Shown here: one piece after another, positions 1-6,378 of the stretch
Layout of the letters: the number at the start of each line of letters is the position of its first letter
Position numbering within the stretch: position 1 is the first letter of the stretch
Source of the DNA: JBEKHI01 sp050012355
GTDB taxonomy: Bacteria; Actinomycetota; Actinomycetes; Streptosporangiales; Streptosporangiaceae
Length of the DNA stretch: 6,378 bases
Reading direction: 5' to 3'
NCBI GenBank assembly: GCA_050012355.1
Contig: JBEKHI010000453.1
Span: 1 to 6,378, forward strand
Notes under the pieces: model-generated
Told to the model about the DNA's origin: nothing
The model's database searches: none
What the model saw: only the letters and a program-made list of their open reading frames with translations
Translations under genes and position numbers: made by a program

Positions 1-3000
1 CCAGGACTCGCGGATCCTGCAGCTCGCTTCGCTCAGCTTCGACGTGGCGACCGAGGAGATCCTCACCGCGCTCGGAGTGGGCGCCACGCTGGTGATCGCG
101 CCACCGCAGATCATGGCGGGCAGCGAGCTGGCCGACTATCTCGAATACCAGGCAATTAGTTACCTCGAGATCTCGCCCTCGGCGCTGGCCAGCCTTCCGG
201 CCCGCGAGCTCCCGGATCTCCGGGTGCTGAACGCTGGTGCCGAAGCCTGCCCGCCCACCCTGGTGGACCAATGGTCGGCGGGACGGGTGATGCTCAACAG
301 CTACGGTCCCACCGAAGCGACCGTGACTAGCTTGATCAGTGATCCGCTGGCCGGCGGCGGGACGGCGAACCCGCCGATTGGACGGCCGGTGCGCAACAGC
401 AGGGTGTTCGTACTGAATGAGCGGCTGGAACCGGTACCGCCGGGAGTAGCGGGCGAACTGTACGTGGCCGGGCCGGGGCTGGCCCGGGGATACCTGCGAC
501 GACCGGGCCTGACCGCGGACCGGTTCGTGGCGTGCCCGTTCGGGAGCCTGGGAGAGCGGATGTACCGGACCGGGGACCTGGCGCGCTGGCGGAGTGACGG
601 ACAGCTCGATTTCGTGGCCCGCGCCGACGATCAGGTGAAGGTGCGGGGGTTCCGGATCGAGCTCGGCGAGGTAGAAGCGGCGCTGGCCCGAGTGCCGGGG
701 GTCGGCCAGGCGGTAGCGATGGTCAGGGAGGACCAGCCGGGGGACAAGCGGCTGGTCGCCTATGTGGCCCCGGAACCGCTAGACAGCAGGATGCTCCGAG
801 CCGCGGTGGGCGCCGTGCTGCCGGAGTACATGGTCCCCTCAGCGGTGGTGGTGCTGGCGGCCTTCCCGCTGACCGTGACCGGAAAGCTCGACCGCCGGGC
901 CCTTCCCGCCCCGGACTATCGGGCGCGGGACCACGTCGCGCCCCGCACGCCCGTGGAAGAGACGATCGCCGGCATCTGGACGCGAGTGCTCAGGATCGAT
1001 CAGGTCGGGGTACACGACAACTTCTTCGAGGTAGGCGGTCATTCGCTGCTCGCCACCCGGGTGGTCGGGGAGCTGCGGAAGGCCTTCGACGGTGCCGTCA
1101 GGCCAGTCAGCGTGATGGACATGTTCACCCACCCGACGGTGGCCGAACTCGCGGCGCTGCTCGCCGAGGCCAGCGACGAGCCGGCCGAACGCCGGCTGCT
1201 GTACGAACTCACCCCGCCCGTCACCGAGCCGACACTGTCGATGGTATGCGTTCCCTACGGAGGTGCGAACGCCAGCGTGTACCAGCCGCTCGCCAAGGCG
1301 CTCCCCGCGGGCTGCTCGCTGTACGCGATAGAGCTCCCCGGCCACGACCCCGCGCTGGACAGCGAGCACCTGCCTATCGAGGAGGTAGCCGACGCATGTG
1401 CCGCCGAGATCTTGCGGCAGGTTCAGGGACCGCTGGCCCTCTACGGGCACTGCGCCCCCGGCGGGGCGCTCGCGATAGCCATCGCACGGCGGCTCGAGAC
1501 GGCCGGGCGCTCGTTTGACGCCCTGTACCTAGGGGGAGTCTTTCCCTCCGCCCGGCCAACCGGGAAGATACTGGGTCCGGTCGGCCGCCTGCTCGACGCC
1601 GAGCGGCTACGCGGCGACCGCAGCGAAATGAACGAGCTGGTCGGCATGGGCGTTGACATGGCTGGCCTGGACCCGGACCAATTGCGCTTCATGCTCCGGG
1701 CCACCCGCAAGGACGCCCGCCTCGCGATGTCCTACTTCACCGAACTGCTGGCCGCCAGCCCGCGCAAGCTGCGGGCACCGGTGATCTCGGTAGTGGGCAG
1801 CCGGGATCGTGGCACGGACTACTACCAGGAGCGGTTCAGGGAATGGGCCTTCCTGTCCGATTCGGTCACGGCCGTGGTGCTCGACGAGGCCGGTCACTTC
1901 TTCATGGCGCACCGCGCGGAAGAGCTCGCCGAGATACTGACCCGGGTGCATCCGGTGATCCTGACGGGAGGCACGGAAAGCCTCACCAGGAACGCCCGCG
2001 GTCCCGGAGCGACCTGGTGGCTGCACGACAGCGTCACCGTTGCTGAAGAGGTCAGCGTCAGCCGTGACGAGCCGGCTGGTAACCGCCGGCCAGGCCTGGG
2101 GCGTTTCATGGTGGTCGCCCTCGCGCAGCTCGTCTCGATCACCGGCTCGACCCTGACCGAGTTCGCGCTGCCCTTGTGGGTATACCTGCATACTGGCTCG
2201 CTGCAACGATTCGGGTTGCTCGCGGCCGTCGGCGTGCTGCCGGGCCTGGTCGTCGGACCGCTCGCGGGGGCGATCGTCGACCGCTGTGACCGGCGGCATG
2301 TCATGATCGGCAGCGGTCTCGCGGCCGGGGCCGCCGAGGCCGTGCTGCTCGCGCTCACCTGGAGCGGCGAGCTTCAGCTCTGGAACATATATGTGCTGGT
2401 CGGCCTGTTGTCGATTGCCGTGATGTTTCAGCGGACCGCTTACGCGTCGGCGATTCCGCAGATCGTGCCCAAGAGATATCTCGGGCATGCGAACGGCATG
2501 GTTCAGGCCGGGTACGGGTTCGGCCAGCTCATAGCGCCACTGTTCGGTGTGGGGCTGCTGGCCCTGATCGGCCTGCGGGGGATCCTGGCGGCGGACGTGG
2601 CGAGCTATGTCGTCGCCATCGGAGTCGTGCTGTGCGTCCGGTTCCCACCACTGATGGCGCTGCAGCGCGCCGAGTCACTGATGGCCGAGGTGGTCAACGG
2701 CTACCGGTTCGTGCTGCACAATCGCAGCTTCCGGGCGATGCTCATCTTCTTCGCGGCCAGCAACCTGCTTCTTACGCCGTTCTTCATCCTGCTCTCGCCG
2801 CTGGTGCTGTCCTTTGCGCATCTGCCCGAAGTCGCGATCGCCACGGCGGCCGCCGGATCCGGGGGTCTGCTGGCCGGCCTGGCCATGAGCGTGTGGGGTG
2901 GGCCGAGGCGGCGTCGCATGGCCGGTGTCTGCGCTTGCGAGCTGGTGCTGGCCCTGTCCGCGGTGGTGACCGGCCTCAGGCCAGATCTGGCCTTGGTCAT

Positions 3001-3439
3001 GCTGGGTGCTTTTGGCATGACCTTTTCGCTGGGCCTGGCCAACGGCATCGTCATGACCATCATCCAGACCAAGGTCCCGCTGCGGCTGCAAGGCCGCGTC
3101 TTCGCAATAAACCTGACCATCGCCGGGGCGACGGTACCCATCGCTTTTGCCGTCATCACACCGTACGTGACGCGGGTGCTGGATCCAGTCGTAACGGCCA
3201 GCGGACCGGCCGGCGACGCCGTCCGGGCGGTCGTCGGAGGGACCGGGCCAGGCCGGGCGATCGCATTGTTCTACGTCGTCTGCGGCCTAGCGCTGGCACT
3301 CCTGGTGCTTGGCGCGCGGCGAACCCGGGTCCTAGCCCGGTTCGACGACGCGGTACCCGATGCCCTCGCCGACGACCTGCTGGGCATCGCGGCGATCAGA
3401 TCAGGCCTTCCTCCTGCCACAACCACCCCACGTCCCTAG
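1..3439 (+). CDS. C-terminal part of a nonribosomal peptide synthetase, A-PCP-TE, fused to an MFS exporter (5' partial)
   Basis: This is the terminal module of a peptide synthetase with a built-in release domain and exporter. The frame is open from the window edge (first full codon at base 2; residues are numbered from there) to TAG at 3437-3439, so the true start lies upstream. Residues 1-300 are an adenylation domain: NSYGPTEA (A5), YRTGDLARW (A7), KVRGFRIELGE (A8), and Lys295 in TGKLDR (A10). The carrier domain has NFFEVGGHSLL, with Ser348 as phosphopantetheine site. Residues 410-650 are a thioesterase with GHCAPGG (Cys484), a candidate acid Asp602 (SRDRGTD) and His632 (AGHFF). A 50-residue linker leads to a 12-helix MFS domain (701-1105) with motif A GPLAGAIVDRCDRR, resembling DHA3/EntS-type exporters. 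No stop, frameshift or ribosome site separates the parts. The pocket residues hint at a basic amino acid substrate. The family calls are firm; the product is unknown. Confidence 0.95.
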   Translation, partial: QDSRILQLASLSFDVATEEILTALGVGATLVIAPPQIMAGSELADYLEYQAISYLEISPSALASLPARELPDLRVLNAGAEACPPTLVDQWSAGRVMLNSYGPTEATVTSLISDPLAGGGTANPPIGRPVRNSRVFVLNERLEPVPPGVAGELYVAGPGLARGYLRRPGLTADRFVACPFGSLGERMYRTGDLARWRSDGQLDFVARADDQVKVRGFRIELGEVEAALARVPGVGQAVAMVREDQPGDKRLVAYVAPEPLDSRMLRAAVGAVLPEYMVPSAVVVLAAFPLTVTGKLDRRALPAPDYRARDHVAPRTPVEETIAGIWTRVLRIDQVGVHDNFFEVGGHSLLATRVVGELRKAFDGAVRPVSVMDMFTHPTVAELAALLAEASDEPAERRLLYELTPPVTEPTLSMVCVPYGGANASVYQPLAKALPAGCSLYAIELPGHDPALDSEHLPIEEVADACAAEILRQVQGPLALYGHCAPGGALAIAIARRLETAGRSFDALYLGGVFPSARPTGKILGPVGRLLDAERLRGDRSEMNELVGMGVDMAGLDPDQLRFMLRATRKDARLAMSYFTELLAASPRKLRAPVISVVGSRDRGTDYYQERFREWAFLSDSVTAVVLDEAGHFFMAHRAEELAEILTRVHPVILTGGTESLTRNARGPGATWWLHDSVTVAEEVSVSRDEPAGNRRPGLGRFMVVALAQLVSITGSTLTEFALPLWVYLHTGSLQRFGLLAAVGVLPGLVVGPLAGAIVDRCDRRHVMIGSGLAAGAAEAVLLALTWSGELQLWNIYVLVGLLSIAVMFQRTAYASAIPQIVPKRYLGHANGMVQAGYGFGQLIAPLFGVGLLALIGLRGILAADVASYVVAIGVVLCVRFPPLMALQRAESLMAEVVNGYRFVLHNRSFRAMLIFFAASNLLLTPFFILLSPLVLSFAHLPEVAIATAAAGSGGLLAGLAMSVWGGPRRRRMAGVCACELVLALSAVVTGLRPDLALVMLGAFGMTFSLGLANGIVMTIIQTKVPLRLQGRVFAINLTIAGATVPIAFAVITPYVTRVLDPVVTASGPAGDAVRAVVGGTGPGRAIALFYVVCGLALALLVLGARRTRVLARFDDAVPDALADDLLGIAAIRSGLPPATTTPRP

Positions 3440-3474
3440 ACCCAGGGGATTGCGGCGGGGGAGGCGGCGTGCGG

Positions 3475-3509
3475 TCGACTCCTGAGCAACCCACGGGAGA
3501 TCGATTTTT
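3475..3509 (+). terminator. probable intrinsic terminator of the synthetase gene
   Basis: The left arm is TCGA+CTCCTG (3475-3484), the loop has 9 bases, and the right arm is CGGGAG (3494-3499), a bulged A, then TCGA (3501-3504). This gives ten pairs including one G-U wobble. Five T residues follow directly (3505-3509). The element starts 36 bases after the TAG. Position, stem and T-run fit a Rho-independent terminator, although the T-run is short and the stem is imperfect. Confidence 0.55.
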
Positions 3510-3532
3510 GCGGTGTGGAGTAAATATTTCTC

Positions 3533-3550
3533 ATATCTAGATCTAGATAT
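3533..3550. promoter_or_regulatory. perfect 18-bp palindrome in an AT-rich island, candidate operator
   Basis: ATATCTAGATCTAGATAT equals its own reverse complement over all 18 bases. It sits in an AT-rich stretch (about 3504-3562) inside otherwise GC-rich DNA. It contains ATCTAG in tandem and two CTAG tetramers, a word usually rare in high-GC actinobacteria. Its right end touches the possible -35 box of the glucanase promoter, a position that would suit a dimeric regulator. The binding protein cannot be named from the site. Confidence 0.5.
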
Positions 3551-3578
3551 TGCGTCTATATGTCGATGAGGTTACAGT
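3550..3578 (+). promoter_or_regulatory. possible sigma70-type promoter of the glucanase gene
   Basis: TTGCGT (3550-3555) and TACAGT (3573-3578) are separated by 17 bases. They keep the TTG of the -35 box and the TAnnnT pattern of the -10 box. Transcription would start near 3585 and give a leader of about 140 bases. The match is modest; the support comes from ideal spacing, the AT-rich setting and the position between a terminator and a well-formed start site. Confidence 0.3.
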
Positions 3579-3622
3579 CACTTTTACCTCCATCTCCCAA
3601 CGGCAATCCCCACCAGCGAATC

Positions 3623-3697
3623 GCTCGCAGGCCCGGTCCAGAGAGCCCGCGAGCCTTCCACCGCACCCGGTAACGCGGCAAGCCGTCGTGGCTCCGC
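3623..3697 (+). other. two predicted hairpins in the 5' leader of the glucanase gene
   Basis: Hairpin 1 pairs GCTCGC (3623-3628) with GCGAGC (3649-3654). After an A-C mismatch it continues as GGC (3630-3632) with GCC (3645-3647), leaving a 12-base loop. Hairpin 2 pairs GCGG and AGCC (3675-3684, with a 2-base CA bulge) with GGCT and CCGC (3690-3697) around the loop GTCGT. They match no riboswitch class known to me. They may affect mRNA stability or translation, or may be chance pairing in GC-rich DNA. Confidence 0.3.
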
Positions 3698-3715
3698 CTC
3701 CTCAGCCCCTCGCCG

Positions 3716-3722
3716 AAAGGAG
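3716..3722 (+). promoter_or_regulatory. ribosome binding site of the glucanase gene, possibly masked
   Basis: AAAGGAG lies 5 bases before GTG 3728 and decides that start. An internal ATG at 3785 lacks such a site and would remove the charged start of the signal peptide. CTCCT at 3698-3702 is an exact complement of AGGAG at 3718-3722 across a 15-base loop, so the site could be partly sequestered. Only five pairs are involved, so this second point is weak. Confidence 0.7.
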
Positions 3723-3727
3723 CAAAG

Positions 3728-6378
3728 GTGTTCCAGTCCATCGGCCAGATCAGACGCATCCTCGCATTGGCGGGCACCGCCGCGATGCTGACGTACGGTA
3801 GCGTCTTCGCCCTGGCGCCTCAGCCGGCGTCGGCCGCCACCAGCACCGCTACCGTCGCCGCTAGAGTCGCCCCGACCGTCAAAGCCGCCGCTACTACCAC
3901 GGCTACCGGCGGCAGCGGGGCGAGCTTGCCCTACGTCGAAGTGCTGGCGCAGAACTCAGCTACCAACGGAACGATCATCGGCCCGAGCTACACCCAGGGT
4001 CAGCTAGCCGATGAGGCCGTCGGGCGCGAGGCGGTGACCCTGCAGGGTACCGGCGAGTACGTCACGTTCACCTCGCCGATAGCGACCAACTCGATCGACT
4101 TCCGGTACAGCATCCCGGACTCCTCGGATGGCTCGGTCTACACCGCGCCGCTGTCGCTGTACATCGACGGCACTCAGCAGCCCGACTTCACGCTGACCAA
4201 CGCGTACAGCTGGTATTACGGCAGCTACCCGTTCGTCAACACGCCAAGTTCTGGCACCCCGATGCACTTTTTTGACGAGGTGCATCGGCTGTTCAGCACG
4301 ACGTATCCGGCCGGCACGACCTTCACGCTGCAAATCAACTCCGAAGACACCGCGTCCTCCTACACGATCAACCTCGCGGACTTCGAGGACGTCGGCCCGG
4401 CGCTTACCCAGCCCGCTGGCTCGGTCTCGGTCGTCAGCGAGGGCGCCGACCCGACCGGCGTGAACGACTCGACCACCGCGTTCAACGACGCGATCGCCGC
4501 GGCCGGCGCCGGCGGCACGGTGTGGATTCCGCCGGGCACGTATGACATCCCCGGCCACATCACCGTCAACGACGTGACGGTCGAGGGTGCCGGTATGTGG
4601 TACTCGACCATCACCGGCGCGGAGCCCGGTTTCTTCGGCCTCGGTACCCCCGACAGCTGCGGGGTCCCCAACAACGCGGCCGGGGTCAGCACCGACGTCC
4701 ACCTGTCCAACTTCGCGATCTCCGGCAATGTCCAGATACGCGAGGACTGTGACCAGGACAACGGCATCGGCGGCGCGATGAGCGACTCGACGATCTCCGA
4801 CATCTGGATCGAGCACATGAAGGTCGGCATCTGGATGGACGGGCCGATGACCGACCTGGACATCAGCGGCGTGCGCATCCGCGACACCACCGCGGACGGC
4901 ATCAACCTGCACGGCGGCGTCACCGACTCGACGATCACCGATAGCGAGATCCGGAACACCGGCGACGATGGCATCGCGCTGTGGGCGGACGCCACCCTCG
5001 GCGCGGACTCCGGCGACACGATTTCCGACAACACTCTGCAGCAGCAGCAACTCGCCAACGGAATCGCGGTCTACGGCGGCAACAACAACACGGTCACCGG
5101 CAACCTGGTAGAGGACACCGGCATCAACGAGGGCGGCGGCATCACCGTGGCCCAGCGGTTCAGCTCCACTCCGCTCGGACTGACCACGGTCACCAACAAC
5201 ACCATGATCCGGGACGGCCAGCTCGACCCGAACTGGCAGTTCGGTGTCGGCGCACTGTGGTTCGACGCTGACCAGACCTGGGGCGGCGGCCCGGTCAATG
5301 TGTCCAACGAGCTGATCGAGCAGAGTCCGTTCGAGGCGATCCAATGGGTCGAGGGCACGATCACCGGCGTCAACCTCAGCAACATCTCGATCATCGGCAC
5401 CGGCACCTTCGCCCTCCAGGAGCAGACCGGCGGCTCGTCCACGGTCACTAACGTCACGGCGACCGGCGTGGCGCAGGCCAACGAGGGCAACGCGCCCAGC
5501 TATAGCTGCGAAGGCACCAGCTTCACGCTCACCGATGACGGCGGAAACTCCGGCATCAGCCCGACCCAGTGCAACAGCGACGACCCCACCCCCGTCTACC
5601 CGCCGTACCCTGCCTCCACCGTGACGGCCGCCCCGAGCGCGCTGAACTTCGGCTCGCAAGCCGATGGCACGACCAGCGCCGCGCAGACCGTGACGGTCTC
5701 CAACCCGACCAGCTCGGCCGCCTCGGTCTCGTCGATCTCGGCCAGCGGCGACTTCGCTCAGACCAACACCTGCGGCTCGTCGATCGCGGCTAACGGCTCG
5801 TGTACCGTCAGCGTGACGTTCACGCCGACGGCGGCCGGAACCCAGACCGGCAGCCTGACCATCAACGCTGGCGGTGTCACCAACACGGTGAGCCTCACCG
5901 GCACTGGCACCGCACCAGGGCCGGTGCTCAACGCCTCCCCAGCCGGGCTGTCCTTCGCCGGCACGGTGGTCGGTTCCACCTCCGCCACGCAGACCGTGAC
6001 GATCACCAACTCGGGCACGACCGCCGCCACCGTCTCCGGCGTCTCGGTGACCGGTCCCTTCAGCCAGACCAACAACTGCGCCAGCATCGCGGTCAACGGC
6101 TCCTGCACGGCGACGGTCTCGTTCACACCCACCGCAGGGGGAACGAGCACCGGCACGCTGACCGTCACCAGCAACGCCAACAACAGCCCGACCACGGTCA
6201 GCCTGACCGGGAACGGCATCAGCAGCACCACCAACATCGCGCTCAACCAGCCGATCACCGCCAGCAGCGACGAAAGCTCGACCTACGACGCCGCCATGGC
6301 CAACGACGGAAACACCAGCACCTACTGGGAGGGTCTGGACGGCAGCGGCTACCCGCAGACGCTCACCGTCAACCTCGG
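3728..6378 (+). CDS. secreted GH87-type alpha-1,3-glucanase (mutanase/mycodextranase family), modular (3' partial)
   Basis: The gene begins at GTG behind a strong ribosome site and stays open through 883 codons to the window edge. Residues 1-36 form a signal peptide with an Arg9-Arg10 start, a hydrophobic core and an ASA-A cleavage site; Sec export is likely and Tat is possible. Residues 67-222 resemble a CBM6/35-type sugar-binding domain (GEYVTFTSP, YSWYYGSYPFVNT, INLADFEDV). Residues 232-615 are a beta-helix opening with ADPTGVNDSTTAFNDAIAAA and VWIPPGTYDI and continuing with DGINLHGG, NTGDDGIALW and NWQFGVGALWF. Asp390, Asp413 and Asp414 match, at spacings of 23 and 24, the catalytic Asp trio reported for GH87 alpha-1,3-glucanases. 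After a Pro-rich linker come two choice-of-anchor-D repeats (632-728, 733-831) and the start of a discoidin/F5-8C domain (836 on: IALNQPITASS, NDGNTSTYWEG). The enzyme should act outside the cell on alpha-1,3-glucan or nigeran. The exact substrate is inferred. Confidence 0.9.
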   Translation, partial: MFQSIGQIRRILALAGTAAMLTYGSVFALAPQPASAATSTATVAARVAPTVKAAATTTATGGSGASLPYVEVLAQNSATNGTIIGPSYTQGQLADEAVGREAVTLQGTGEYVTFTSPIATNSIDFRYSIPDSSDGSVYTAPLSLYIDGTQQPDFTLTNAYSWYYGSYPFVNTPSSGTPMHFFDEVHRLFSTTYPAGTTFTLQINSEDTASSYTINLADFEDVGPALTQPAGSVSVVSEGADPTGVNDSTTAFNDAIAAAGAGGTVWIPPGTYDIPGHITVNDVTVEGAGMWYSTITGAEPGFFGLGTPDSCGVPNNAAGVSTDVHLSNFAISGNVQIREDCDQDNGIGGAMSDSTISDIWIEHMKVGIWMDGPMTDLDISGVRIRDTTADGINLHGGVTDSTITDSEIRNTGDDGIALWADATLGADSGDTISDNTLQQQQLANGIAVYGGNNNTVTGNLVEDTGINEGGGITVAQRFSSTPLGLTTVTNNTMIRDGQLDPNWQFGVGALWFDADQTWGGGPVNVSNELIEQSPFEAIQWVEGTITGVNLSNISIIGTGTFALQEQTGGSSTVTNVTATGVAQANEGNAPSYSCEGTSFTLTDDGGNSGISPTQCNSDDPTPVYPPYPASTVTAAPSALNFGSQADGTTSAAQTVTVSNPTSSAASVSSISASGDFAQTNTCGSSIAANGSCTVSVTFTPTAAGTQTGSLTINAGGVTNTVSLTGTGTAPGPVLNASPAGLSFAGTVVGSTSATQTVTITNSGTTAATVSGVSVTGPFSQTNNCASIAVNGSCTATVSFTPTAGGTSTGTLTVTSNANNSPTTVSLTGNGISSTTNIALNQPITASSDESSTYDAAMANDGNTSTYWEGLDGSGYPQTLTVNL
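5621..6220 (+). repeat. tandem choice-of-anchor-D (ASPM-SPD-2-Hydin-like) protein repeats within the glucanase gene
   Basis: Two copies are offset by about 102 codons. Copy 1 runs from VTAAPSALNFGS to VSLTGTGT and copy 2 from LNASPAGLSFAG to VSLTGNGI. Shared blocks are QTVTVSN/QTVTITN, FAQTNTC/FSQTNNC, NGSCT, and SVTFTPTAAGT/TVSFTPTAGGT. Each copy has one Cys pair (Cys682/Cys692 and Cys784/Cys793) that could form a disulfide after export. The copies are well diverged, so the duplication is not recent. They probably act as spacers between the catalytic and C-terminal binding domains. Confidence 0.8.

Noticed and set aside
1952..2107. Separate TE and MFS genes joined by a frameshift or missed stop
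   Set aside because: The linker is in frame with normal codon use, and I see no stop remnant and no ribosome site before the possible internal starts.
1607..2488. A 293-codon - strand open frame opposite the TE-MFS region
   Set aside because: It covers well-defined TE and MFS coding sequence, has no recognisable domain and a biased composition; it is a GC-rich shadow.
2632..3540. A 302-codon + strand open frame overlapping the MFS end and the intergenic region
   Set aside because: It is a frame shift of the MFS coding sequence, Arg/Gly-rich with no family features, and it runs through the probable terminator.
3534..3549. Overlapping XbaI and BglII sites suggesting a cloning scar
   Set aside because: They follow from the palindrome itself, and the flanks are natural-looking AT-rich DNA with no vector sequence.
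3550..3801. A small + strand open frame of 83 codons before and over the glucanase start
   Set aside because: It has no ribosome site, overlaps the signal-peptide coding region in another frame, and has a low-complexity Pro/Arg-rich product.
4004..5659. A 551-codon open frame on the - strand across the glucanase gene
   Set aside because: Its codons are exact reverse complements of the glucanase codons, so it stays open only because the sense codons TTA, CTA and TCA are rare here. Its product is an Arg/Val/Asp-rich shadow with no recognisable domain.
5758..6258. A 166-codon - strand open frame with a Val/Leu-rich, repeat-like product
   Set aside because: It mirrors the two choice-of-anchor-D repeats on the + strand; its apparent internal repeat and hydrophobicity come from their Thr/Asn/Gly-rich codons.
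1..6378. CRISPR arrays, tRNA or rRNA genes, insertion sequences, TTA (bldA-dependent) codons
   Set aside because: Reading by eye shows no regularly spaced direct repeats, tRNA-like folds or transposase signatures, and I found no in-frame TTA codon in either gene.

Overview
The window is high-GC DNA with a GTG start, a strong G/C third-position bias and typical actinomycete NRPS signatures. This points to a filamentous, Streptomyces- or Catenulispora-like actinobacterium; the genus cannot be fixed from the sequence. Both genes lie on the + strand and both run off the window.

Region 1 (1-3439) is the 3' end of a nonribosomal peptide synthetase gene. The visible 1145 residues hold the C-terminal part of an adenylation domain, a peptidyl carrier domain, an alpha/beta-hydrolase thioesterase whose nucleophile is Cys instead of Ser, and then, in the same frame, a complete 12-helix MFS exporter. 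The last elongation module, the release domain and the probable product exporter are therefore one polypeptide.

Region 2 (3440-3727) is a 288-base intergenic gap that looks full of signals. It holds a probable intrinsic terminator for the synthetase gene (3475-3509), an AT-rich island with a perfect 18-bp palindrome (3533-3550), a possible promoter abutting it (3550-3578), two leader hairpins (3623-3697), and a good ribosome binding site that may be partly masked (3716-3722).

Region 3 (3728 to the end) is a large secreted protein with no stop codon inside the window. It has a signal peptide, a CBM6/35-like carbohydrate-binding domain, and a right-handed beta-helix catalytic domain of the GH87 alpha-1,3-glucanase/mycodextranase type with three Asp residues at the expected spacing. 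Two immunoglobulin-like choice-of-anchor-D (ASPM-SPD-2-Hydin) repeats follow, then the start of an F5/8 type C (discoidin) domain.

The terminator and separate leader suggest that the two genes are separate transcription units. The synthetase gene makes, releases and probably exports a peptide. The secreted glucanase would attack alpha-1,3-glucan of fungal walls. A joint antifungal role is possible but rests only on adjacency; the glucanase may simply be the gene beyond the cluster edge.
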